Source: an uncultured Eubacteriales bacterium
Lineage (GTDB): Bacteria > Bacillota > Clostridia > Saccharofermentanales > Saccharofermentanaceae
Length of the DNA: 64,000 bases
NCBI GenBank assembly: GCA_900314745.1
Contig: OMWK01000011.1
Coordinates: 1 to 64,000, forward strand
Direction of reading: 5' to 3'
Positions within the stretch are counted from its first letter, which is position 1; the number at the start of each line of letters is the position of its first letter. Shown here one piece after another: positions 36,784-45,272 of the stretch. The notes under the pieces were generated by a model. It had not been told where the DNA came from and made no database searches. It saw only the letters and a list, made by a program, of their open reading frames with translations. The position numbers and the translations under genes are program-made.

Positions 36784-37965
36784 TCCCATCGGCCAGTTAG
36801 CAGTGATGACTCCCATTCTCGAGTTGGAAGCGTGAACGCAGGTTCCGTTGCCGATATAAAGGCTTACGTGGTCAATATAACCGTCGCTGTTATAGTCGTG
36901 GCAAAGAACGTCGCCTACTGCAACATTCTCGGGTGATACCGCACTTCCTAAGACTGCAATCTCTGCAGCATTATGAGGAAGTCCGATACCGTAGTAATTA
37001 GCATAAACATAGGATACGAATCCGGAACAGTCAAATCCTGAAGGAGATGCTCCGCTGTATACGTAAGGAGTACCGACATACTGCAGACAGTAATTACCGA
37101 AGTCTGAGAAGCCAGACGGATCAACAGAAGGTGTTACATTCGTAACTGAAGGTGCCGGAGTCGCGGGTGCAGTATCAAGGCAAAGATCAGCCTTAACATA
37201 ATATCCGTCGGATGTTCTGTACCAGCCGTTATCCGTGGATGCAGTAACTGTTATCGCATCACCTATGTTATAACCTGTAACCAGTGAATAATCAGTACCG
37301 GGACCGGATCTTACGTTGATTACGCATGAAGCATAGACTGTCGCATTGTAAGAAGTCTCAGTATATGAAGGTGCTGCAGGAACCGGTGTCGGTGTAGCCG
37401 TAGGCACAGGTGTCGCTGTAGGCATAGGAGTCGGTGTCGCTGTGGGAAGCGGCGTAGGAGTAGCCGTAGGCAGCGCGATCTCATCCTCGGATAGCAACGA
37501 TGTAAGTATATATCCCTCAACATCATTATCTGTTCTTACCAAAGACCATTCGGAACCGTATGATACTCGGATCAGATCAGTTGAATACGTAACCTGCGAG
37601 ATAATGTCGGATTCGGTATTGGGCTCCGACCTTAAGTTTGCTATGTCAACGCTGACCCAGTAATGATTACCGTCATAAGTGAACTCATCAGCATCAAAAG
37701 CGTCATCCTCACCTTCTTCAAGCGAGACTGTAATTGTCCTCGCATCAAGATCATCGGTATATCTTCCGGCTTCAGCCTGCAACTGTGAATTGGACACGAT
37801 ATAAGCCGACGGAACAAAGTCCACTGGTTCAGCTGTAGTGATCTCCATCTCGGGTGCCTGAAGAGACACATCATTAACTGCGCCGATGTCGTCGACGCTT
37901 AGTAGATTGAATGTAATAGCCATACCCGCGAGGAAGGCTACAGTTTTTCTGATCGTATAGTCCAT
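36754..37965 (-). CDS. Secreted NlpC/P60 peptidoglycan hydrolase with two SH3b domains
   Basis: 403 residues: signal-type N-terminal helix (about 5-25), SH3b domain (about 100-155, ANLRSEPNTESD), a Thr-Pro-rich linker of TATPTP units, a second SH3b (CVINVRSGPGTDY), and a C-terminal NlpC/P60 cysteine peptidase with the catalytic Cys in FDCSGFVSYVY and His in DHVSLYIG, with HASNS following. The family cuts gamma-D-Glu to diaminopimelate links in wall stem peptides. An in-frame TTG at 37989 precedes the -10 box, so the ATG at 37965 is used; it has no Shine-Dalgarno and TATAAT ends 6 nt upstream. Confidence 0.92.
   Translation of the reverse strand: MDYTIRKTVAFLAGMAITFNLLSVDDIGAVNDVSLQAPEMEITTAEPVDFVPSAYIVSNSQLQAEAGRYTDDLDARTITVSLEEGEDDAFDADEFTYDGNHYWVSVDIANLRSEPNTESDIISQVTYSTDLIRVSYGSEWSLVRTDNDVEGYILTSLLSEDEIALPTATPTPLPTATPTPMPTATPVPTATPTPVPAAPSYTETSYNATVYASCVINVRSGPGTDYSLVTGYNIGDAITVTASTDNGWYRTSDGYYVKADLCLDTAPATPAPSVTNVTPSVDPSGFSDFGNYCLQYVGTPYVYSGASPSGFDCSGFVSYVYANYYGIGLPHNAAEIAVLGSAVSPENVAVGDVLCHDYNSDGYIDHVSLYIGNGTCVHASNSRMGVITANWPMGSVVTIRRFV
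37380..37470 (-). repeat. Tandem repeat coding for the TATPTP linker
   Basis: Short imperfect repeats (about 12-24 nt, variants of GTCGCTGTAGGCA on the plus strand) within the NlpC/P60 gene, coding for Pro-Thr-Ala-Thr-Pro units between the two SH3b domains. Such repeats often vary in copy number among strains. Confidence 0.75.
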
Positions 37966-37971
37966 ATAATT

Positions 37972-37977
37972 ATTATA
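37972..37977 (-). promoter_or_regulatory. -10 box of the NlpC/P60 gene (leaderless layout)
   Basis: TATAAT on the minus strand, 6 nt before the ATG at 37965, with no Shine-Dalgarno between. No clear -35. Confidence 0.5.
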
Positions 37978-37995
37978 TCTTTTATCCAAAGACTT

Positions 37996-38023
37996 AACCC
38001 GCCGAATGAGCTTACGGCGGGTT
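37996..38023 (-). terminator. Terminator of the kinase/vWA/PP2C operon
   Basis: AACCCGCCG and CGGCGGGTT (38023-38015 with 38004-37996 on the minus strand) around a 10-nt loop, followed by AAGTCTTTGG. The T run is short, so strength is uncertain. Confidence 0.7.
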
Positions 38024-38062
38024 ATTGTAAAACAATTGAAATATAACTGTCAGTTTTTTGTA

Positions 38063-38968
38063 TTACAGGAACTCAGAGAAATCATCCAGAGTCTGGGAAT
38101 CACTGTCATTAGAAGAAGTTGACTCCTCCTTCTTCTTACGAAGCTCCTCTTCCTTCTTCCTGCGAACTTCCTCTTCTTTTGTGGCAGGCTTATTTTCAAA
38201 CTCTTTCTTCTCGGGAGCCTTCTTAGCTGCTGAAGCCCCTTCCTTCTTAGCCTTGACCCATTCGAGGTATTCCTCATCCCTCTTAGCTTCGGCGGACTTG
38301 GTATCCTGAGGCTTCTGCTCAGGCTTATTCTCAGGCTCTTTCTTCTCGGGAGCTTTTGCTTCAGCTTCCTTCTTATCGTCAGCGGAATTCTCTTGCGCAG
38401 CTTTGGCTTCCTCATCCTTCTGCTTCATGAGCGCTTCCTTCTTCTTACGAAGAGCATCCTCTATCTTCTTCCTTGCCTCTTCTTCAGCCTTCTTCTGCTG
38501 AATCTCTTCTATCTTCTTCTGCTGAGCGAGCTTTCTCTCTTCTCTTGCCTTGGTCTTAGCTTCTTCCTCAGCCTGAACTGCTTCCTTCTCAGCAAGTTCC
38601 TTATCAATCTGCTCACGCTTCTCATCACTTATGGACTTCGAAGCAGCAACCTTCTTAAGTTCTGACAGGGACTCGGGTGCCATTACCTGCTTCTTGATAG
38701 CATCCATCTTCTTCTTGGACTCTTCAGAAGCACGGCGCTCGGCCTCTCCGACTTCAATACCGAGGGTCTTGAGATTCTCGATCTCTTCCTTAGTAGGTGC
38801 AGCAACTGCTGTCTGCGAAGGAGCAAGCGACTTTCTGATATCACCGCCCTTGATGGCAACATTCTCTACACCGGGATTACTGAAATCAGAGGCAGCTTCA
38901 AGTATGGACTTAATGTCCGGCGTCTTAATACCAGGCAGCACCTCATACTTCTTCTCTTCTCTATCCAC
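38063..38968 (-). CDS. Charged Lys/Glu-rich coiled-coil protein of the TerY-like module
   Basis: 301 residues. A short N-terminal segment (YEVLPGIKTPDIKSILEAASDFSNPG) looks folded or peptide-like; the rest is a long, highly charged helix/coiled coil of EEEARKK and EKKEPENKP phrases ending in DDFSEFL. No known family. GTG start with GGGGGG upstream and a 2-nt gap after the PP2C gene. Its final DDFxxF resembles the DDFFKFMEE end of the vWA protein. It may be a scaffold or the phosphorylation target of the module; function is inference. Confidence 0.7.
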   Translation of the reverse strand: MDREEKKYEVLPGIKTPDIKSILEAASDFSNPGVENVAIKGGDIRKSLAPSQTAVAAPTKEEIENLKTLGIEVGEAERRASEESKKKMDAIKKQVMAPESLSELKKVAASKSISDEKREQIDKELAEKEAVQAEEEAKTKAREERKLAQQKKIEEIQQKKAEEEARKKIEDALRKKKEALMKQKDEEAKAAQENSADDKKEAEAKAPEKKEPENKPEQKPQDTKSAEAKRDEEYLEWVKAKKEGASAAKKAPEKKEFENKPATKEEEVRRKKEEELRKKKEESTSSNDSDSQTLDDFSEFL

Positions 38969-38970
38969 TG

Positions 38971-40089
38971 TCAGCCCCCCAAGATAAATATTTTAATTAA
39001 CAATACTATGATAGCAATCAATTCCAGCAAAGCAACAGCCTTAAGAAGCCACGAAGATTTCCTGGGCGGATTGGTATCTATCTTAACCTTAGTCTCCGGT
39101 GCAGCCGATTCGTTCTCGTTCTTCCTGACGGGAACGGCCCTCGCATGCTCACGTACACCTTCGGACTCACTGTCAGCCGCCGTCCCCTCAGGTGCGGGAT
39201 TACCGGCGCAGTTTGCAATGATCTGCTTAGCCTTCTTGTACTCGGGTGCAAAATCATTCTGAAGGTCCCTGAATGTATCCTGGCTCCTGCCGAACTTATC
39301 TGCACTTTTGGGAAGCTTGCTCTTATCCGGCGCCTTTGTGCCGTCGAAAAGCAGTATTCCGAATGAAGCGTCGTCGCTATTATTGGAAGCGCCGACAATA
39401 AACTGCGAGAGTATATTCTCGATATCCTTCTCGGATTTCTCCCTGCCCTGCGCTGCCGTCTCTACCATCTGCGCAACAACAGGCTTAATGAGACCTGAAT
39501 TCTCATCATATACGCTGTCCTGAACACCATCAGTCATGAGAGCAATACCGTGGATGTCATCCGTTGTGGTCTTGATAAGCCTCAGATAATCAGCCGCATG
39601 AGGAGCAGTAACGAAATATGTCGAAGATGCATTCGTACCGTTCTGAGGCATCGTGATCGGATGAACTCCGCTCTCTGAGACACATGCGATAAGACCGTCA
39701 CCGATGTGTCCTATAAGAACTCTTCTGTCCTTAACGGCACAGAAAAGAAGTGTGCAGGATAATCTGTCGAGAGTATCGAGCTTATGCTGCTCCATGAGGT
39801 TGGCAAAGCCAACATGCACGGCAGCAATGATAAGTGATCTTACGGCTGCTTCCCTGTTCTCATAGTAAAGAGCATCAAAGTAATTGATGAGAAGCTCTGA
39901 TACCGTATCACACGCGGACTTAGAACCGAATCTTGCATGAGTATACTGCTTGGATCCGGCACCGTCTGCTACTACTACAACGGAAACTCCGTCTCTTTGA
40001 ACTGCTATGGAAGAGTCTTCGCAGGGAACTCCTCGTCCCTTGTGCTTCTGACCCATCATTGTTACGGCTGAAACTGTAATACCGGACAT
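38971..40089 (-). CDS. PP2C-type Ser/Thr phosphatase with C-terminal membrane anchor
   Basis: 372 residues. Metal-binding motifs are present: PCEDSS near residue 24, VVVADGAGS, GHIGDGL, LMTDGVQD and SDDASFGILLFDG. A linker rich in Glu/Ala follows, then a C-terminal helix (about 345-370, LLKAVALLELIAIIVLLIKIFI) that would tail-anchor the enzyme with the catalytic domain in the cytoplasm. It belongs to the PP2C_2 branch that accompanies TerY-like proteins and kinases, and presumably reverses the action of the kinase in the same operon. Gap of 3 nt after the vWA gene. Confidence 0.9.
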   Translation of the reverse strand: MSGITVSAVTMMGQKHKGRGVPCEDSSIAVQRDGVSVVVVADGAGSKQYTHARFGSKSACDTVSELLINYFDALYYENREAAVRSLIIAAVHVGFANLMEQHKLDTLDRLSCTLLFCAVKDRRVLIGHIGDGLIACVSESGVHPITMPQNGTNASSTYFVTAPHAADYLRLIKTTTDDIHGIALMTDGVQDSVYDENSGLIKPVVAQMVETAAQGREKSEKDIENILSQFIVGASNNSDDASFGILLFDGTKAPDKSKLPKSADKFGRSQDTFRDLQNDFAPEYKKAKQIIANCAGNPAPEGTAADSESEGVREHARAVPVRKNENESAAPETKVKIDTNPPRKSSWLLKAVALLELIAIIVLLIKIFILGG

Positions 40090-40092
40090 AGA

Positions 40093-40818
40093 TTATTCTT
40101 CCATGAACTTAAAGAAATCATCAACATCTACAGACTCGCCTTCAGGCTCTGTTGAGATGTTATAAAGTGCATCGTCGCTCATACCTGAAGATACGACTGA
40201 AGAACTCGAAGAACCGAGGAACTCGAAGAGCTTGCCGAAGTCTCCGGACGATACTGAAATGGGCTCTTCCCTCTTAATAGAAACTCTCTTAAGGATGTCG
40301 AAGTCAACGGAATTGCCGACGCCGATATTGAAGATAACAAGCTTATCGTCCTTCTCGAGTTCGTTGCAGGCCTTAATCGCCATCTCCATGTTAGCCATGG
40401 CATTAGGCCCCTGCGGAGCACCGTCGGTAATGACTACGAGCCATGGCTGATAATACTTGATACCCTGCTCCTTGTATCCTTCCTTACGTGCGTTGAGAAG
40501 CTCGAGAGCCGTAAGAATTCCTTCTCCGATAGGAGTCATGGTTGTGGAAGCTTTGATCTCGGGGAGTCCGTTCTCGGAGATCTTACCGAAAGGCATAACA
40601 ATCTCAACGGATGAGCCGAATGTGATAATTGCAATATCCGTAGCGGATCTTGTGTCATCATTAGCCTTGATAGAAGCGATAAAGTTATTCAGCCCCTGAT
40701 TAAGCTGCTTAATGGGGTTTCCCATCATGGATCCCGAAGTATCGAGACAAAAACAAATAGGGAGTCTTCTCTTGGTGCTGCTTCCAAAATCAGAAGCATT
40801 GATCGTGTTCTCTGCCAT
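40093..40818 (-). CDS. TerY-like vWA domain protein
   Basis: 241 residues. A von Willebrand A domain with a complete MIDAS: DTSGSM (Asp26, Ser28, Ser30), a Thr in STTMTPIGEG, and the Asp of VVITDGAPQG. The opening LPICFCLDTSGSMMGNPI and overall length match TerY. Known for the family: metal-ion-dependent protein binding, commonly encoded with a PP2C phosphatase and a protein kinase. A Ser-rich tail ends in DDFFKFMEE. The ribosome site AGGAG lies within the last codons of the kinase gene, so the two are coupled. Confidence 0.9.
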   Translation of the reverse strand: MAENTINASDFGSSTKRRLPICFCLDTSGSMMGNPIKQLNQGLNNFIASIKANDDTRSATDIAIITFGSSVEIVMPFGKISENGLPEIKASTTMTPIGEGILTALELLNARKEGYKEQGIKYYQPWLVVITDGAPQGPNAMANMEMAIKACNELEKDDKLVIFNIGVGNSVDFDILKRVSIKREEPISVSSGDFGKLFEFLGSSSSSVVSSGMSDDALYNISTEPEGESVDVDDFFKFMEE

Positions 40819-40823
40819 GTCGT

Positions 40824-42530
40824 TTATCTCCTGTTCTTAAATAGACCGAGCAGACCTCCGTCATTCTTGTCACCCGGCTGTTCATTATCGTTCTTCTGCG
40901 TATTATCAGGTTTACTGAAATCACCTATGCCGCCCTTATATATTCTGTCAGAAAAAGCAGACTGTCCGGAACTAACGGAAGTACCCGCGCTCTCGTCCTT
41001 AGACAAAGGCTTGAACGGTGAGTTCGAAGACTTCGTTCCTTCAGGAGGAGCAAATCTCGGCTTGGAGATGGGATGCGGATCAGTAGCAACGTAATCCATC
41101 TTAGGGAATGCCTTATATGCCTCCTCGTCCTGGAAAGAACGGGATGAAAGTGCTTCCTTATATGTGATGACAGCCTCATACCATTCAACAGCCTCAAATC
41201 TCATTCCGTCATGGAATGTCTTATAGAGCATGGTCTTAAGCTGATCAGGAAGATATCTCCAGATGTAATTGTATCCGCCCTTGGGGATATACTCGTCAAG
41301 GGAACCGTCGAAAGTATAAGGGAAGTTCTTGCTTAAGATCTCCTCACGCAATGTCTCTGCACCGTTCCTTGTAGCATAAGGATGAAGTCCGCAGAAGAGA
41401 ATCGAGAATACGAGCATCGCGATGGAATAATCCTCATCTCTTAATGATCTTAAGAATCCCGAGAAATTCTTGCCCCACAATCCGGGATCGGTAAATTCCT
41501 CAGTTCCTACAGGACAAGGGAGATTATCGACCTGAACACTGTCCATGTCGATAAGGTAGATCGAATTTGGCGAATAGATAAGCGCATTCTTCATCTGAAT
41601 ATCGCCTGCAACGATATCAAACATATGAAGATACAGATACTTCTCAAGAAGGTCTGCAAGTGTGGTAACGATATCTATTCTCTTACAGTCAGGAAGAGCA
41701 TTAAGAAGCGCATCGGGTCCGTCAAAGATATTGCCGAGCGTCTTACCCTTACCTACTATCATCGTGTATCCGACAGGTACATTCTTATAGAAAAGAAGAT
41801 TCTGAGGCCAGCAGATACCAAGTGAATTGATACCCATCTTTACCTGAGTCTGAAGCTTCTTCCATCTTAACGGAGTAATGATTCCCTTATGGTAGATCTT
41901 GGCTACAAGCTTGGGATCGTCCGTTGTAAATACCATTCCCTCAGCACCGGCACTGACTCTCTTCTCGAGTACGATTCTTCTGCCGTCCTCGGTAAGCACA
42001 GCATCGCCTATATTACAGTAAGCAGGCATATCAAGATACTTATCAACTGCAGCAAGAGGACTTATGGGCTGTTCAGGTAAATTCTTAAGGAGTTCATCAA
42101 CTCCGTGATATATAACAGCATTTCCTTCCTGGTCAACTACGCAGATATCACCAAGGAAAACAGGCTTCTTCTCTCTGATTCTCTTAAGGAAAATACCTCC
42201 GTCAGCCATGACAACACAGCCGTCCTGAACAAGTGACATCTTGGCAAGGAACTCTCTGGTCTCATTAACCTGAACGGAATGAAGAAGTTTATCAGGAAGA
42301 AGCATCGTGCAGAAGTCACGCATAGCGTCGGACACCGCTGCAGTCTTGTCATCAGCCTGATGGATCACACAATAATGCAGAAGCTTAAATGCTCTGCTGA
42401 CGTAAACGTCCTTCTGGCCTTTGGTAACAATGTCAAGAAATTCCGCCAGAATACGTGTCTTAGCGAAACGTCTGATAAATGAATAGTCGACAATGAGCGA
42501 CTTGTAGTTTTCCAATACCTCAAGAGCCAT
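40824..42530 (-). CDS. Protein kinase of the TerY-like module
   Basis: 568 residues in three parts. About 1-150 is an alpha/beta region (LIVDYSFIRRF, DGCVVMADGGIFLKRI) that faintly recalls PIN-like domains. About 190-470 is a eukaryotic-type kinase fold: glycine loop SAGAEGMVF, VAKIYHK (ATP-binding Lys), catalytic GDIQMKNAL (Asp and Asn), metal motif LIDMDS in place of DFG, and GTEEFTDPGL in the activation region. The HRD His/Arg are replaced, as in bacterial kinases found with TerY and PP2C. The tail is Pro/Ser/Asp-rich. First gene of the module; no Shine-Dalgarno, and a TAAAAT box lies 6 nt before the ATG. Confidence 0.85.
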   Translation of the reverse strand: MALEVLENYKSLIVDYSFIRRFAKTRILAEFLDIVTKGQKDVYVSRAFKLLHYCVIHQADDKTAAVSDAMRDFCTMLLPDKLLHSVQVNETREFLAKMSLVQDGCVVMADGGIFLKRIREKKPVFLGDICVVDQEGNAVIYHGVDELLKNLPEQPISPLAAVDKYLDMPAYCNIGDAVLTEDGRRIVLEKRVSAGAEGMVFTTDDPKLVAKIYHKGIITPLRWKKLQTQVKMGINSLGICWPQNLLFYKNVPVGYTMIVGKGKTLGNIFDGPDALLNALPDCKRIDIVTTLADLLEKYLYLHMFDIVAGDIQMKNALIYSPNSIYLIDMDSVQVDNLPCPVGTEEFTDPGLWGKNFSGFLRSLRDEDYSIAMLVFSILFCGLHPYATRNGAETLREEILSKNFPYTFDGSLDEYIPKGGYNYIWRYLPDQLKTMLYKTFHDGMRFEAVEWYEAVITYKEALSSRSFQDEEAYKAFPKMDYVATDPHPISKPRFAPPEGTKSSNSPFKPLSKDESAGTSVSSGQSAFSDRIYKGGIGDFSKPDNTQKNDNEQPGDKNDGGLLGLFKNRR

Positions 42531-42536
42531 ATAATA

Positions 42537-42565
42537 ATTTTATATTTAATTAATATTAAAGTAAA
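42537..42565 (-). promoter_or_regulatory. Promoter of the kinase/vWA/PP2C operon (leaderless layout)
   Basis: TTTACT (42565-42560), 17-nt spacer, TAAAAT (42542-42537), then 6 nt to the ATG at 42530. Confidence 0.5.
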
Positions 42566-42616
42566 TCATTTTTGGCGAAAATGTGGCAAATTTGTGTCAA
42601 CATTTCACATTACTAT

Positions 42617-44392
42617 TTATTCAATTCCCACAAGGCGCATCAGGAACTTGGCATTTGACTCATGAGAAAGACCGGAACGCAGTTTGTAATCGAAGATAAC
42701 CTCGTCTCCCTCATACCTCTCACTGAAGTGGAAGAACACGATATTTCCGTCCTTACGTTCAACTGCGCGGTCGCACAAAGCGTAGTCATGAGTAGTCATG
42801 AAGCCTGAGATATACGGCTTGTTAAGTTTGTTAAGAAGTATCTCCGCACCGTCGGTTCTGTCCTGTGAATTGGTTCCTCTGAACACCTCATCGATGAGAA
42901 ACAGCATCGGTGTGCCGTCATTAGACGCCTCAACAATCGATCCGATCCTTATAAGTTCCGCACGGAACGTACTCATGTTCTCCTCCAGGCTGTCGGCTAT
43001 CCTCATGGATGTCATGATCTTCATGACTGAAGCCGATACCTTCGAGGCGGGCACTTTGGCACCGATATACGACAGTATGCACATGATTCCCACCGTACGG
43101 ATGAGAGTAGTCTTACCGCTCATGTTAGAGCCCGTAATAAGCGCAGTCTTCGAATCAATTACAACGGAATTGGATACGGCTCTAGCGGGGTCAAGAAGCG
43201 GATGTGTCATATCCTCGCCCTCGAAGAAAGCTTTCCTGTCTTCAACTATAGAAGGGAAGCAGGAAACCTTAGATACAAGGCCGGGAACAGCCGTGCTCAT
43301 AAGACTCTCGATAACTCCCAGACCATTGATACTTCTAAGAAGCTTGTCTCCGTGTTCCAAACTCCAGTTATAAAGCCTGTCTGCGCAGAAAATGTCATAA
43401 GGCATGACCGCATTCAGGATAAGTGCCATGATGGGCTGTTCCCTCAAGGAACAAAGCTTGCACGCACTCATGAGGGCGCTTATGTCGCTTCTTATGTTCT
43501 CATCAAGATAACCTGGAACAAAGAGCTCCTTCTTCCCATCAAAGATGCACTCAACCCTCTGATCTACAGCTTCGATCTGCTTAGATATAAGACCTGCCTT
43601 GAATATGTCGGTAAAGTCGTTTCTGGAAGAGACAAACCATATAATGAGGTTGATCAGTATTATGAGAAGAATTGACACCCTCGTAACCGCGGAATTCCCG
43701 AGGACGGCAAATACAACCGGCACGACCCACAGAAGCGGCATCAGCTTATACACTATCTTAAGCGCAGACGGCAACTTCTTCTTACCTGTGCAGAGCCTGA
43801 TCAATGCTTCAGGAATTTTGTCCATTGAATAGAGAGCTCCGATGGATTCGTAATCCAGAAGGAATTCCGGATCGTCGGATAAGGAGCTTACAATCTTCTG
43901 ATCACGATTTATGGAATCCCCGGTAAGTTCACTGAAATCAGTACACTTCAGCTTGTTGGCAAAAGCAGTTCTTCCGTATACAAAATGAGACGTATTGTAA
44001 AGCGCAAAAATGGAATGCGATCCGAATATATCAAGATCCGAGGAAAACGGATGGGTATTGCTTATAAACTCCGCCCCTTCGTCGGTAAGAAGTGAATAAT
44101 CACCGTCAATTCTTGCAAGATACCTTGAAGCAGCATTTATCTTCTCAGCAAGAAGCTCCTCCATATGCTTTGATCTGCCGTGAATCACACACAGCACGAT
44201 AAACGCAGCAAGTGAAACAAATGAAAGTACAAAAAGAATTATGCTGTAATGTCTGAATACTCCCGCTATTGCAAGGCCGGCAAAAGCGGCAAACAAAAGA
44301 AGTCTGATTAATGCAAAGTGGCTATTGATTCTGGATAATGATTCACGCGCCTCCTTCATTCCCGGAAGCAGGCCCTCATAGAAATCTCTCAT
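42617..44392 (-). CDS. Membrane-anchored MutS-like ATPase
   Basis: 591 residues. Two hydrophobic hairpins (about 28-70 and 215-255) place it in the membrane. The C-terminal third is a MutS/ABC-type ATPase: ITGSNMSGKTTLIRT (Walker A, near residue 420), SMRIADSLEENMSTFRAEL, LIDEVFRGTNSQDR (Walker B and signature) and TTHDYALC. There is no mismatch-binding domain, so it is not repair MutS; such membrane MutS relatives are common in Firmicutes and Bacteroidetes, with unknown role. TAATG junction with the sirtuin gene upstream shows coupling. Confidence 0.85.
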   Translation of the reverse strand: MRDFYEGLLPGMKEARESLSRINSHFALIRLLLFAAFAGLAIAGVFRHYSIILFVLSFVSLAAFIVLCVIHGRSKHMEELLAEKINAASRYLARIDGDYSLLTDEGAEFISNTHPFSSDLDIFGSHSIFALYNTSHFVYGRTAFANKLKCTDFSELTGDSINRDQKIVSSLSDDPEFLLDYESIGALYSMDKIPEALIRLCTGKKKLPSALKIVYKLMPLLWVVPVVFAVLGNSAVTRVSILLIILINLIIWFVSSRNDFTDIFKAGLISKQIEAVDQRVECIFDGKKELFVPGYLDENIRSDISALMSACKLCSLREQPIMALILNAVMPYDIFCADRLYNWSLEHGDKLLRSINGLGVIESLMSTAVPGLVSKVSCFPSIVEDRKAFFEGEDMTHPLLDPARAVSNSVVIDSKTALITGSNMSGKTTLIRTVGIMCILSYIGAKVPASKVSASVMKIMTSMRIADSLEENMSTFRAELIRIGSIVEASNDGTPMLFLIDEVFRGTNSQDRTDGAEILLNKLNKPYISGFMTTHDYALCDRAVERKDGNIVFFHFSERYEGDEVIFDYKLRSGLSHESNAKFLMRLVGIE

Positions 44393-45252
44393 TATTTACT
44401 CTTCGGTGACTTTGTCTTGGCCTTAGCGGCGGTTCCTGACTTCGATGAAGTCTTCCTCTTCTTCCCGGCATCAGATCTCTTCTTCCTCTTGGGAATAGCC
44501 TGATCAAGGACATCACCAATCGAATCATGTATTGTAAGCATCGCAGAAAGGTCAAGATAAGTGGACGACTTATTGATGATTACCATTCTGTCATGCTTGA
44601 TAAACTGCGAGAAAGTAGCTGCGGGATAAACAGTCAAAGATGTACCGCCGATGATAAGCAGATCGCACTTCTTAAGAGCCTTAATCGCCGCATCAACAGG
44701 TTCATGGTCAAGGTTCTCCTCATAAAGCGTAATGCCCGGGCGTACAATACCGCCGCATCTGTCACAATGAGGAACTCCTTCATGATCCAGAATGTAATTA
44801 AGTCTGAACTTCTTACCGCAGTCCATGCAGTAATTTCTGAATACGGAACCGTGAAGTTCAATGGTACACTTGGACCCTGCATCCTGGTGAAGCTTATCAA
44901 TATTCTGCGTAATGATGGCCAGAAGCTTGCCCTGTCTCTCAAGTCTTACGAGAGCCTTATGCGCCTTATTCGGCTTAGCATCAGGATACAGAAGCTTCCT
45001 TCTGTAGAAGTCGTAAAACTCCTCTGGGTGCTCGACAAAGAACGAATGTGAGATGATATCGACCGGTCTGTAATTAAGACCGCTCTCCTGATTATAGATA
45101 CCGTCGCCGCTTCTGAAGTCGGGAATACCGCTCTCAGTCGACACACCGGCACCGCCCAAGAAAACTATTCTCTTGGAATTCTCGATGAGTTCCCTTAACT
45201 GGGCTATCTTAGCCTCTCTGGCCCCTTCGTACCTGTCTAACCTTGTTTCCAC
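44392..45252 (-). CDS. Sir2-type NAD-dependent protein deacylase
   Basis: 286 residues. Seen: GGAGVSTESGIPDFRSGDGIYN (NAD binding), TQNIDKLHQDAG, catalytic His in ELHGSVFRNYC, zinc cysteines CMDCGK and CDRCGG, and GTSLTVYPAA. The family removes acetyl or longer acyl groups from protein lysines. Unusual: about 35 extra C-terminal residues made almost only of Lys, Arg, Ser, Ala and Thr. GTG start, 7 nt after AAGG. Between the PH-domain gene (20-nt gap) and the MutS-like ATPase gene. Confidence 0.93.
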   Translation of the reverse strand: METRLDRYEGAREAKIAQLRELIENSKRIVFLGGAGVSTESGIPDFRSGDGIYNQESGLNYRPVDIISHSFFVEHPEEFYDFYRRKLLYPDAKPNKAHKALVRLERQGKLLAIITQNIDKLHQDAGSKCTIELHGSVFRNYCMDCGKKFRLNYILDHEGVPHCDRCGGIVRPGITLYEENLDHEPVDAAIKALKKCDLLIIGGTSLTVYPAATFSQFIKHDRMVIINKSSTYLDLSAMLTIHDSIGDVLDQAIPKRKKRSDAGKKRKTSSKSGTAAKAKTKSPKSK

Positions 45253-45272
45253 TTATACGCCTTACTTATCAA

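Noticed and set aside
37380..37470. Possible CRISPR-like repeats
   Set aside because: The units are short, imperfect and in frame, coding for a Thr-Pro linker; there are no spacers and no cas genes in the window.
42573..42590. TTGACA on the minus strand upstream of the kinase gene as a -35 box
   Set aside because: No -10-like hexamer at 16-18 nt; the TTTACT/TAAAAT pair closer to the gene fits better.
42617..44392. Assignment of the MutS-like gene as MutS2
   Set aside because: It has membrane helices and lacks the Smr endonuclease domain and the length of MutS2.
40824..45252. The kinase/MutS-like/sirtuin region as a phage-defence island
   Set aside because: Base composition and codon use match the neighbours, there are no mobile-element genes or attachment sites, and no nuclease or other effector is evident apart from the faint PIN-like hint.
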